From Actinobacteria bacterium UBA3120 (GTDB lineage: Bacteria > Actinomycetota > Actinomycetes > S36-B12): a stretch of DNA of 6,524 nt. Under the pieces are notes generated by a model. The model had not been told where the DNA came from, did not search any database, and saw only the letters and a list, made by a program, of their open reading frames with translations. How positions within the stretch are numbered: the stretch's first letter is position 1; each line of letters opens with the position of its first letter. This document shows, one piece after another, positions 1-5,611 of the stretch. The stretch spans positions 26,219 through 32,742 of the forward strand of contig DEZY01000001.1 in the NCBI GenBank assembly GCA_002365735.1. The letters run 5' to 3'. Made by a program: the position numbers and the translations under genes.

Positions 1-278
1 GCTGGATCGGTGGCGTAGGTTGCGCACCAAGCTTCCACGATAGCCGGTTCGGCGTAGTCATTGCCTTCGATAGGCCAAATCGTGTCTAAGAACACCGAGA
101 CAGCAAAGCTCGCATCTGACATGGCCCCGATTCCCGCCTCAGCACCTGTATCACCTTCGGCTGAAGTGTTGGCATCCGAGGACGCGCCGTCAGAGGAACC
201 CCCGCAAGCGCTGAGCATCATCATCGCGGCCAAAGAAACTATCGGTAGTGCAATTTTTTTCGATCGAGAAACTCCCAT
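1..278 (-). CDS. Putative lipoprotein, N-terminal part (cut by window edge)
   Basis: This is the N-terminal 92 codons of a minus-strand gene that runs off the left edge. Residues 5-8 are basic (RSKK), residues 9-24 are hydrophobic, and LSAC ends at Cys25, a good lipobox. A Gly/Ser/Ala/Asp/Glu-rich linker follows (about 26-55), then a more ordered segment containing FLDTIWPIEGNDY. It is therefore expected to be exported, lipid-anchored at Cys25 and to hold its functional domain outside the cell. The ATG at 278 was chosen because AAAGG lies about five bases upstream and the signal peptide starts there. The ATG at 291 is out of frame. The visible part contains no domain I recognise, so the function is unknown; anchoring is well supported by sequence. 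Confidence 0.8.
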   Translation of the reverse strand, partial: MGVSRSKKIALPIVSLAAMMMLSACGGSSDGASSDANTSAEGDTGAEAGIGAMSDASFAVSVFLDTIWPIEGNDYAEPAIVEAWCATYATDP

Positions 279-304
279 GGTGACCTTTCATTAAGTTGAA
301 TCCA

Positions 305-310
305 ATCTTA
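305..310 (-). promoter_or_regulatory. Possible -10 box of the lipoprotein gene
   Basis: Read on the minus strand this is TAAGAT, a good match to the bacterial TANNNT -10 box. It would start a transcript about 20 bases upstream of the ATG at 278, leaving room for the AAAGG ribosome site. No convincing -35 hexamer is seen. The remaining bases up to 468 show no gene and no clear terminator. Confidence 0.3.
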
Positions 311-468
311 CTACCGACGGACGGCAGCTAGGCTCTCGGCACGTGCGATGACGTCTCGAATCTGCACGGTTTCTATGTTGGAGCTCACGGGATTCTACGA
401 GAGTCATCAGGGCTTTTCTGACTTTTTGAACACAAGGTCTGAATCTGTTTTACCAATCTGACCGTGTT

Positions 469-1989
469 TCAGTCAGCCATGGCAGCTGTCGAAGGTGCAG
501 ATTCCGCGCGCTCAACAATATGTTTGGCCATTGGGGGGAAAACGAAGGCATGAAAAGGCGCAACCGACCACCAGTATGCGTGACCGCTCAGGCCCTTGGG
601 CCAATAGACAGCGCGCTGAGTGAGCCGAGATCCGCCACCCTCGCCAGCGCTTACAGTGAATTCAAGCCACGCCCTGCCTGGCATTTTCATTTCCGCCCGT
701 AGCCGAAGTAAGGCGGGAGTTTCCCGCTCTTCAACGCGCCAGAAATCTACCGAATCGCCCACTTTTAAGGTGTTTGGGTCGCGGCGGCCGCGCCTCAACC
801 CGACTCCACCGACTGCGCGGTCAATGAAGCCCCGCACTTCCCAAAGCAACTTTGCTGAATACCATCCGTTGTGACCACCAATGCAATCAACTGCGGCCCA
901 TAATTCTTCCGGGGTCGCCTGCGAGTCGAGGACCCGAACATCTTCGTAGAGAGTGCCGCCGGCCCAATGTGGATCGCTGGGCAGCGGCTCGCTGGGAACG
1001 CCAGGTGTACTCGCACTCGACCATCGAGTTGCCACTTCGGCGTCTCGAATTCGGGTAAGTGCTAACGCGACTGCCTGGTCAAACGGGAAAAGTCCGTCCG
1101 GTGGATCGGGAATAAAGTTCTTGATATCAGATTCCAAGCAGATAGATGGATGTTTCAAAGATTGAACGAGAGGCCTGGCGATGGCACGTGGGACAGGCGT
1201 GACCAGGCCCACCCAATGGCTTGACAACTGAGGGGACAACAGGTTAATCGGCAAGATCAAACGTCGAGGCAACCCGGCTACCTTGGCGTAGCGCTGCATC
1301 ATGGATTGGTAGGCCAAAACGTCAGGTCCACCGATATCAAAAGCTCGATTTACTTCCGGTGGTAATTCAGCGGACAGGACCAGATAGCGAAGGACATCAC
1401 GTACTGCAATTGGCTGTGTTTTCGTGCGAACCCATCGGGGAGTGATCATGGCCGGGAGTCGCTCGGTGAGGTAGCGCAGCATTTCAAAGGAAGCAGAACC
1501 AGAGCCAATAATGACTGCAGCGCGCAACTCAATTGTGGGTACACCACTCTCGTGCAAGATTCGGCCTACTTCGACGCGGGATCGCATGTGAGGGGACATT
1601 TTTTTTGCGGGCACGTCGGGCGCGAGTCCGCCCAGATAAACAATTCGGGACAGGTTGGCTCTTGCCGCGCACTGGGCAAAATTTTCAGCTATTCGGCGCT
1701 CTTCCCGCTCCAGGTCATGGCCTTCCTGGAGTGAATGCAGTAGATAATAAGCCACGCTGACTCCCTGCATTGCCCGGCTGAGCGAGTCCGGATCGCCAGC
1801 GTCCCCTGCCGCAATCTCGATCTGATCCGCCCACGGGAAGTCTCGGAGTCGCTCAGGATGTCGAGCGAGAGCGCGAACACGCACACCGCGTTGAACTAAT
1901 TCTCTGACGAGGCGACCACCGACATAGCCTGTTGCTCCGGTTACTAAGAAAATCGGGCGGAGATCTTGATCCTCTGCAGGGCTCGTCAT
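469..1989 (-). CDS. SDR-family NAD(P)-binding protein with C-terminal DUF2867 domain
   Basis: This 506-residue protein has two domains. Residues about 12-300 are an atypical (NmrA/complex-I-like) short-chain dehydrogenase fold. The nucleotide-binding motif GATGYVGG is at 18-25, and further family-like stretches are YYLLHSL (about 81-87) and IVYLGGL. The classical YxxxK catalytic pair is not evident, so a redox reaction is not assured. Residues about 346-490 form a DUF2867 domain with an RRGRRDP motif near 399-405, followed by VGDSVDFWRVE and a Trp-rich end (YWWSVAPFHAFVFPPM). This SDR-DUF2867 architecture is common in bacteria, but its substrate is not known to me. The ATG at 1989 was chosen because homologues begin shortly before the Rossmann motif. 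A TTG at 2049 would add 20 residues, and neither start has a clear Shine-Dalgarno site. The gene lies 74 bases after the blh stop on the same strand, so cotranscription with blh is possible. Confidence 0.88.
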   Translation of the reverse strand: MTSPAEDQDLRPIFLVTGATGYVGGRLVRELVQRGVRVRALARHPERLRDFPWADQIEIAAGDAGDPDSLSRAMQGVSVAYYLLHSLQEGHDLEREERRIAENFAQCAARANLSRIVYLGGLAPDVPAKKMSPHMRSRVEVGRILHESGVPTIELRAAVIIGSGSASFEMLRYLTERLPAMITPRWVRTKTQPIAVRDVLRYLVLSAELPPEVNRAFDIGGPDVLAYQSMMQRYAKVAGLPRRLILPINLLSPQLSSHWVGLVTPVPRAIARPLVQSLKHPSICLESDIKNFIPDPPDGLFPFDQAVALALTRIRDAEVATRWSSASTPGVPSEPLPSDPHWAGGTLYEDVRVLDSQATPEELWAAVDCIGGHNGWYSAKLLWEVRGFIDRAVGGVGLRRGRRDPNTLKVGDSVDFWRVEERETPALLRLRAEMKMPGRAWLEFTVSAGEGGGSRLTQRAVYWPKGLSGHAYWWSVAPFHAFVFPPMAKHIVERAESAPSTAAMAD

Positions 1990-2063
1990 CCGCTCATTGT
2001 TGTGGATGAGTGAAGATTGCGCCACCCGGCGGTGCGAGGTTCCGCACAACTATGGGGGAGTGG

Positions 2064-3083
2064 CTATTTAATGAGTGAAACAGCATTTAGGTGAGAGCCC
2101 TGAGCTAATCCACTTCGCTCAGCGCGAATTCGATTATCAAAACGGGTCACAAACCACATGTGTGGAACGGTCAAGCCCCATACAAGCGCGAGTGCTATCC
2201 ATAAAACAGTTCCCGTGAACGACTCTGTCCCAAAAAATATTGTGAGTCCTGTGAGTATTGCAATGAAACCGATGAGGGATGGGACACCCACTTTTGTCAC
2301 ACCGGCGAGTGAACGGATCGAGACCGTCCCTGAAGTTATTTGAGCCAATCGAGCGGTGTGTCGCACGGCGTGCCAGAAACCAAAGTAGATGGCAAATGCG
2401 ATCAGCGGTGACACCACAAGCCCCAAGATCGCCAACGTGAACAGCTCGAAAGCGCCACGAAGATCACCTCGATCTATTAGCGCCACGATTGTGCCGACAA
2501 TTAGTGTCAAAACTATGGCTCGAGTAATGGTCGTAACTTGGCTGGAGTAGATCGCCGCTAGTCGCGGTTCAAGTGAAACGAGGGTGCTCAATGCAGAGGG
2601 AGAAGTAAGCGGAAGTAGTACGGGGGCACTCCCCAGAGCTAGTGCGTAGAGAACTCGAAACTTTCCAGTAATGGGTGGTCGGCCTCGGAGTTCCTGAGTT
2701 GCTTCAACATCGCCCGTGCCGAAATGCCACACGGTCATGGCGAGTACGAGAACGAAACCAATTGTGGGTACCGCGATAATTAAGAGCGCGGCAGCACCGG
2801 CAATCGATAGGTAGGTCACGGCAAGACGAACCCATCCCTGCCAGTTGAGTGAGTGCACCATGGTCAGGTTGTCCGCGGCACCGTGCGGGATGCCAAAAGC
2901 CAAAGCGACGAGAGCGAGGAGAGCTGGAAGGGGTCCGATATTTATTGAAGATGCTGTTACCTGAGTCAATAGGCTCGCAGCTACTGCGCACCACACGAAG
3001 ATTGGTCCCAGATTGAGAATAATGAGCCGAGGGTTCAGCGAGAGTGCCGGTAGTCGTCGGAGATGAGTGTGCGTAACCGCCAT
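2064..3083 (-). CDS. blh: Brp/Blh family beta-carotene 15,15'-dioxygenase
   Basis: This integral membrane enzyme cleaves beta-carotene with oxygen into two molecules of retinal, the chromophore of microbial rhodopsins. From the ATG at 3083 it has 339 residues with several hydrophobic segments, roughly seven. The family hallmarks are in place: HGAADN with His67 in the second helix, WHFG with His120, and FGFWHAVRH with His238 and His242. The order and spacing agree with the four iron-binding histidines described for the marine Blh protein, so it looks catalytically intact. The start is uncertain: ATG 3083 and ATG 3107 (8 residues longer) both lack a Shine-Dalgarno site. The frame stays open to a GTG at 3257, but that extension would run over the divergent DUF2256 gene. 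The SDR-DUF2867 gene follows after 74 bases. No rhodopsin or carotenoid gene is in the window. The family call is firm; the exact cleavage product is inferred from the family. Confidence 0.87.
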   Translation of the reverse strand: MAVTHTHLRRLPALSLNPRLIILNLGPIFVWCAVAASLLTQVTASSINIGPLPALLALVALAFGIPHGAADNLTMVHSLNWQGWVRLAVTYLSIAGAAALLIIAVPTIGFVLVLAMTVWHFGTGDVEATQELRGRPPITGKFRVLYALALGSAPVLLPLTSPSALSTLVSLEPRLAAIYSSQVTTITRAIVLTLIVGTIVALIDRGDLRGAFELFTLAILGLVVSPLIAFAIYFGFWHAVRHTARLAQITSGTVSIRSLAGVTKVGVPSLIGFIAILTGLTIFFGTESFTGTVLWIALALVWGLTVPHMWFVTRFDNRIRAERSGLAQGSHLNAVSLIK

Positions 3084-3208
3084 GGGAGAAGTGTGGCCCC
3101 TGGGCATCGAGTACACCACGCGAACACAGATGTTGGCCCATTTAGCGCTGGAGAAAAGCCAATTAAGGAACCCGAAGTATGGGGACACGGCAATCACAAG
3201 GGAAGGGG

Positions 3209-3214
3209 TATTCT
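3209..3214 (+). promoter_or_regulatory. -10 box consistent with a leaderless DUF2256 transcript
   Basis: TATTCT fits TANNNT and ends six bases before the GTG at 3221, so transcription would begin at or next to the start codon. There is no recognisable -35 hexamer at 16-18 bases spacing. The AAGGGG-like run just upstream is too far from the GTG to be a standard ribosome site. Confidence 0.4.
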
Positions 3215-3220
3215 TTTCTC

Positions 3221-3361
3221 GTGGTTCGTAAAGCACAGATAAAAAACGGATTCTCACCCAAAATATGTGTTATCTGCGGGTTGCCATTTGAATGGCGCAA
3301 GAAGTGGGCCCGTGATTGGGATCACGTGAAATATTGCTCGGATAGGTGTCGTCGCTCGTGA
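3221..3361 (+). CDS. DUF2256 small zinc-knuckle protein
   Basis: From the GTG at 3221 this is a 46-residue protein that is nearly all one DUF2256 domain. Cys16-x2-Cys19 and Cys39-x3-Cys43 look like a zinc site, and between them lies the conserved [17 protein letters not shown] stretch. The biochemical role of DUF2256 is unknown; family members are often found near photolyase/cryptochrome-type genes, which is recalled rather than checked. An in-frame ATG at 3179 would add 14 residues ([14 protein letters not shown]) not typical of the family. The GTG was preferred because TATTCT lies exactly six bases upstream, the spacing expected for a leaderless start, and because the family domain begins soon after. 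The gene diverges from blh. Confidence 0.85.
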   Translation: MVRKAQIKNGFSPKICVICGLPFEWRKKWARDWDHVKYCSDRCRRS

Positions 3362-3497
3362 TCTCAGGAATCATTTGTGAAAGTGAGAATGGTCCTATCC
3401 CATAGCGATCCGATGTTGATGGTGAATTTTTAGCTGGCCCGCGACCACTTGGACTGGGCCTCTCAAGGGGAATACTCCCGACTATGGTCTGCTCATG

Positions 3498-3512
3498 AGA
3501 GGAAATTCCTCT
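3498..3512. repeat. 7-1-7 inverted repeat, possible operator
   Basis: AGAGGAAATTCCTCT is a perfect inverted repeat of seven-base arms around one central A. The loop is too short for an RNA hairpin, so a dimeric DNA-binding protein site is more likely than a terminator. It sits 10 bases after TATGGT (3483-3488), a possible -10 box, but no -35 hexamer is convincing. It could be chance; only one copy was found in the window. Confidence 0.35.
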
Positions 3513-3720
3513 GAAATCAGCGATTCAGGTGTCATGTTTTCCCCAATTTCGTAGACCGGTTCGGGTCCTGCGCACTTACGAACACAACATCGATGGCGGT
3601 TTCCTTATGAGTGCGCGCGGGAGTTCTTTCACCCCTGTGGTGCAGCAGAGAAGGGGTAGGGATCGTAGATCTATTTCCGGTGAGAGCGAAAACTCATCGC
3701 GGCCCGCCATTTCCACGCAG

Positions 3721-3748
3721 TGGAGATTCTTTCCCTCGCACCTAAGGT
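3721..3748 (+). promoter_or_regulatory. Candidate promoter of the secreted-protein gene
   Basis: TGGAGA (3721-3726, four of six bases of the -35 consensus) and TAAGGT (3743-3748, fits TANNNT) are separated by 16 bases. The transcript would start near 3755 and leave a leader of about 15 bases before the ATG at 3771. Confidence 0.3.
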
Positions 3749-3770
3749 GAACTTCTGGCAAGATGCAGAA

Positions 3771-4289
3771 ATGAAAAAGTGGCAGAGTGCCTTAGCGTTC
3801 GCAATTTTGCTGGTCTCGGGAGCATTGATGGCACCTTGGGTCAATGCTCATCAGGGTGTCAACCTGAGCGAAAGTGACCGGACGCCAGCGCGGGGACCGC
3901 TGCTAGTTGATGGCACAGTTTCCTTTGCCGTACGAGCGGACCTATCACGGGGAGAGCGGCGTGGATTCCGATTCCAACTCGAAACCGGTGACACCCTTGC
4001 GGTCCAATTACTGATTGTCGATCAACCACCGGAGAATCGGTTGCGTTCATTGGCGCTGCCACGTGTGACCGTCACCGACCCCCTCGGCAAAGTAATTCGC
4101 ATGGTCATTAATGAACGGACAAAATTTTATGAACCCTATGGCGGTACCAACTACCTGTATTTGTCACGGGTTGAAAAGCGTGCAGTCGCCGGGACATACA
4201 AGATTCGCATGACCGGTCGTTCTTCGACTCCCGTGGAGACTGTTGTGTCCGTGGGCTACCGTGAGGTGCGTGGCGAGGTACGAGATTAA
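3771..4289 (+). CDS. Secreted protein of unknown function, probably beta-rich
   Basis: This 172-residue protein has a clear Sec signal peptide: basic MKKW, a hydrophobic core at about 7-23, and a probable cut after VNA (Ala26). The mature part of about 146 residues has alternating strand-like stretches such as GFRFQLETGDTLAVQLLIV, PRVTVTDPLGKVIRMVI, NYLYLSRV and GTYKIRMTG. The order (TGDTL, a TDPLGK turn, then AGTYKIRM) recalls beta-sandwich domains like the bacterial pre-peptidase C-terminal fold, but this is resemblance only and I cannot assign a family. There is no lipobox, no cysteine in the mature part, no C-terminal anchor and no catalytic motif. An in-frame ATG at 3720 would put 17 residues before the signal peptide, so 3771 was chosen; it has no strong Shine-Dalgarno site. 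The gene stands alone and is convergent with the EthD-like gene 25 bases beyond its stop. Confidence 0.82.
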   Translation: MKKWQSALAFAILLVSGALMAPWVNAHQGVNLSESDRTPARGPLLVDGTVSFAVRADLSRGERRGFRFQLETGDTLAVQLLIVDQPPENRLRSLALPRVTVTDPLGKVIRMVINERTKFYEPYGGTNYLYLSRVEKRAVAGTYKIRMTGRSSTPVETVVSVGYREVRGEVRD

Positions 4290-4314
4290 CTTTACGTCTG
4301 GTCTCACGCCAAGC

Positions 4315-4626
4315 CTAATCAACAACTATGTTTTCGCTGACAATTAGTCGGACCCGACCACTCACGTGATCGAGTGAATCCTGGGCGGTGGCTTTACCAA
4401 TTTCGGTTGCGTAAGCGGAATCAAAATCTTCACGAGTATCAAACCAGAGCTCGGCCACTCCATCGATGCCTGCCTCATCGAAACCGTCAGCTACCTCGTT
4501 GAAAACTGCTTTGCGAATTTTGGGGAGGGCAGCAGCCATTGAGTGATGTTCGTGCAGCCACCATTGAGCAAACTCTGCATGGGTCATGTCTTCACGTCGG
4601 GTCAGGACGATCATCGCTTTAAACAT
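4315..4626 (-). CDS. EthD-like dimeric alpha/beta-barrel protein
   Basis: This 103-residue protein matches the EthD family. FKAMIVLTRR forms the first strand, MTHAEFAQWWLHEHHSMAAALPKIRKAV carries the family's HxH/LP region (about 14-41), and the GIDGVAELWFDTREDFDSAYAT segment (about 53-74) and final strand VRLIVSENIVV complete a ferredoxin-like fold. EthD itself is needed for ETBE breakdown, but most members are small enzymes or accessory proteins of unknown substrate. The ATG at 4626 is fixed by GGAG six bases upstream; a TTG at 4638 is unlikely. The gene begins 46 bases after the AA_synth stop, so the two are probably one transcript and one pathway. Which pathway cannot be read from the sequence. 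Confidence 0.85.
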   Translation of the reverse strand: MFKAMIVLTRREDMTHAEFAQWWLHEHHSMAAALPKIRKAVFNEVADGFDEAGIDGVAELWFDTREDFDSAYATEIGKATAQDSLDHVSGRVRLIVSENIVVD

Positions 4627-4672
4627 TGATTGCTCCAATTCATATTAGTAATTTCTTGTCGGCACATGCGGA

Positions 4673-5233
4673 TCAGGACGTTGGCTTTTGTACTCTTGCA
4701 TGGGGCCGGCCGCCAACACTCAGCGCGAGCGAGATCAGGATTTCATCAGGGCGAGGGGCATCTGGCAGTGACACTTCCACTGAGTCCATGTCGTCAAAGA
4801 CCCAACGATCGTCCTTGTTTCCGATCGGCATGGTGATGTGCGCACCGGGACCCGCCACTTTCTTTGTTCCGGGAATGATGTCGGTACCGCCGCCGATTGC
4901 CGCGCGCACGGGCGCTCCGAATCGAGGGTGGAGCACTGCGGCAGTGTGCTCGCGATCGCCGTCAATCCCCACGATCGCTCCCTTGCCGTAACCGCGGACC
5001 TCTGTTGCGGAGATCCCGACGGCCGCCAGAGACGCTGTCGCCATGTCAATGAGAAGTTCTGCTGCCTCGTTGCCAATTTGTTCCAACGAAGACAAGTCCT
5101 GAACCAAACCTTTCCCAGCAAGCGGATTGTCTACTACGACAGTTGCCGTGACGATTGTGGTTGGTGGCGACACTGCAACACCTGCTTCGCGGTGTGTTTG
5201 CGTGACGGTTGTAGATCTAGTCCGAACGTCCAT
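4673..5233 (-). CDS. Amino acid synthesis (AA_synth, PF06684/DUF1185) family protein
   Basis: This 186-residue protein is full length for the family and carries its conserved stretches in order: NPLAGKG (36-42), the central GYGKGAIVGIDGDREH (81-96), AAIGGGTDIIPGTKKVAGPG (about 111-130), PDAPRPDE (157-164) and GGRPHARV near the end. The family name reflects a proposed role in amino acid synthesis, but the reaction is not established to my knowledge, so I give no substrate. The ATG at 5233 is fixed by AAAGGAG six bases upstream. The frame stays open 37 codons further, but that part has no family features. It lies upstream of, and probably cotranscribed with, the EthD-like gene, and divergent from the amine oxidase 378 bases away. 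It is likely cytosolic, with no signal peptide or membrane segment. Confidence 0.87.
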   Translation of the reverse strand: MDVRTRSTTVTQTHREAGVAVSPPTTIVTATVVVDNPLAGKGLVQDLSSLEQIGNEAAELLIDMATASLAAVGISATEVRGYGKGAIVGIDGDREHTAAVLHPRFGAPVRAAIGGGTDIIPGTKKVAGPGAHITMPIGNKDDRWVFDDMDSVEVSLPDAPRPDEILISLALSVGGRPHARVQKPTS

Positions 5234-5239
5234 GTGAAC

Positions 5240-5246
5240 TCCTTTG
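5240..5246 (-). promoter_or_regulatory. Strong Shine-Dalgarno site of the AA_synth gene
   Basis: On the minus strand AAAGGAG lies six bases before the ATG at 5233. It decides the start against the longer open frame and shows that this genome does use Shine-Dalgarno initiation. Confidence 0.75.
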
Positions 5247-5261
5247 TTTCGTGTGGGGCCT

Positions 5262-5267
5262 AGCGTA
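5262..5267 (-). promoter_or_regulatory. Weak candidate -10 box of the AA_synth-EthD unit
   Basis: TACGCT on the minus strand fits TANNNT and would give a leader of about 22 bases that includes the Shine-Dalgarno site. It overlaps the palindrome GCGTACGC (5263-5270). The -35 position, inside the hairpin at 5286-5318, is a poor match. Confidence 0.25.
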
Positions 5268-5285
5268 CGCGCACGTGTGTTAGCC

Positions 5286-5318
5286 GCCACGCGTCGCAGG
5301 CTCGAATCCTGCCGTGGC
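5286..5318 (+). other. Hairpin containing a tRNA T-arm-like segment
   Basis: GCAGG-CTCGAAT-CCTGC (5296-5312) is a five-base stem with a seven-base loop like a tRNA T-arm: T55, C56, G57 and A58 equivalents are present, while position 54 is C rather than the usual T. Flanking GCCACG (5286-5291) pairs with CGTGGC (5313-5318), leaving CGTC as a bulge. The CGTGGCC after the T-stem sits where the 3' acceptor strand would be. I could not find a matching D-arm or anticodon arm in the bases before it, so it is not a complete tRNA. It may be a tRNA 3' remnant, an integration scar, an operator/RNA hairpin, or coincidence. Confidence 0.45.
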
Positions 5319-5402
5319 CGCTGAGTCTTTCCACTGGCGTGCAAGAGGCTTTGGGTTCGGTAGGGCGCAAAACCTGCACCTTGGATTCTCTTATCAGCCC
5401 AA

Positions 5403-5457
5403 TATGACTCGCGGGTGGTGACTTGGCGTGGGTATTAATTTTCTATGACCCGCGGGT
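5403..5457. repeat. Direct repeat pair TATGACYCGCGGGT, 41 bases apart
   Basis: The copies are 5403-5416 (TATGACTCGCGGGT) and 5444-5457 (TATGACCCGCGGGT), identical at 13 of 14 positions. Their starts are 41 bases apart, near four helical turns, so both would face the same side of the DNA. The second copy also contains the ten-base palindrome ACCCGCGGGT. They lie between the two divergent genes and could be binding sites of a shared regulator; there is no regulator gene beside them in the window. Confidence 0.45.
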
Positions 5458-5599
5458 AACGAGCAACAAACGGATTTCCACCTACGATCTGCGCCATCCA
5501 CGGGTCGCCCTTCACATGGCACAAAATATGGAATTGAGATTGAGGGCGGGTGGAGTGCTGCTCCGAGAAACGCAAACGCCGATGATCTTTTGGGCCCAT

Positions 5600-5605
5600 T
5601 AGTCT
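5600..5605 (+). promoter_or_regulatory. -10 box consistent with a leaderless amine oxidase transcript
   Basis: TAGTCT fits TANNNT and ends six bases before the ATG at 5612, which has no Shine-Dalgarno site. This is the same layout as the DUF2256 start. No -35 hexamer is evident. Confidence 0.4.
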
Positions 5606-5611
5606 TCCTTC

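Larger units (their letters stand above)
3362..3770. other. 409-base intergenic stretch without a convincing gene
   Basis: No reading frame here resembles a known family or has a supported start. The visible structure is a short stem GGCCC/GGGCC with a 15-base loop (3436-3460), the inverted repeat at 3498-3512, and a weak stem GGTGAG/CTCATC (3679-3698, one G-U pair). None is followed by a U-run, so I call no terminator. The right end probably holds the promoter of the secreted-protein gene. Its length is generous beside the tight spacing elsewhere in the window; a small RNA or a decayed gene cannot be excluded. Confidence 0.6.
5234..5611. other. 378-base divergent intergenic region
   Basis: This gap separates the AA_synth gene (minus) from the amine oxidase gene (plus) and must hold both promoters. 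It contains the T-arm-like hairpin, the direct repeat pair at 5403-5416 and 5444-5457, and the palindrome ACCCGCGGGT (5448-5457). A 54-codon minus-strand frame (5599-5435) is preceded by AAGGA but resembles nothing I know and would start only 12 bases from the amine oxidase start, so I do not call it a gene. Confidence 0.6.

Noticed and set aside
61..294. Plus-strand open frame of 77 codons
   Set aside because: It is the antisense of the lipoprotein N-terminus, whose signal peptide, lipobox and ribosome site are far better support.
3084..3257. N-terminal extension of blh to a GTG at 3257
   Set aside because: The added 58 residues are unlike the family and overlap the divergent DUF2256 gene.
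3427..3480. Rho-independent terminator after the DUF2256 gene
   Set aside because: The short stems at 3436-3460 and 3468-3479 are weak and not followed by a U-run.
3529..3750. Plus-strand frame of 73 codons in the gap before the secreted protein
   Set aside because: GTG start without a ribosome site, low-complexity basic product and no family resemblance.
3576..3761. Minus-strand frame of 61 codons in the same gap
   Set aside because: TTG start with no ribosome site, overlaps the likely promoter of the secreted protein, and no recognisable domain.
3849..3860. Mature N-terminal His of the secreted protein as a copper histidine-brace ligand
   Set aside because: A brace needs at least one further histidine; none is present in the mature sequence.
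5248..5320. A complete tRNA gene on the plus strand
   Set aside because: Only T-arm and acceptor-like 3' bases are seen; no D-arm, anticodon arm or fully pairing 5' acceptor strand could be found.
5234..5344. 37-codon N-terminal extension of the AA_synth protein
   Set aside because: AAAGGAG lies exactly upstream of ATG 5233, and the extension has no family features and overlaps the T-arm-like hairpin.
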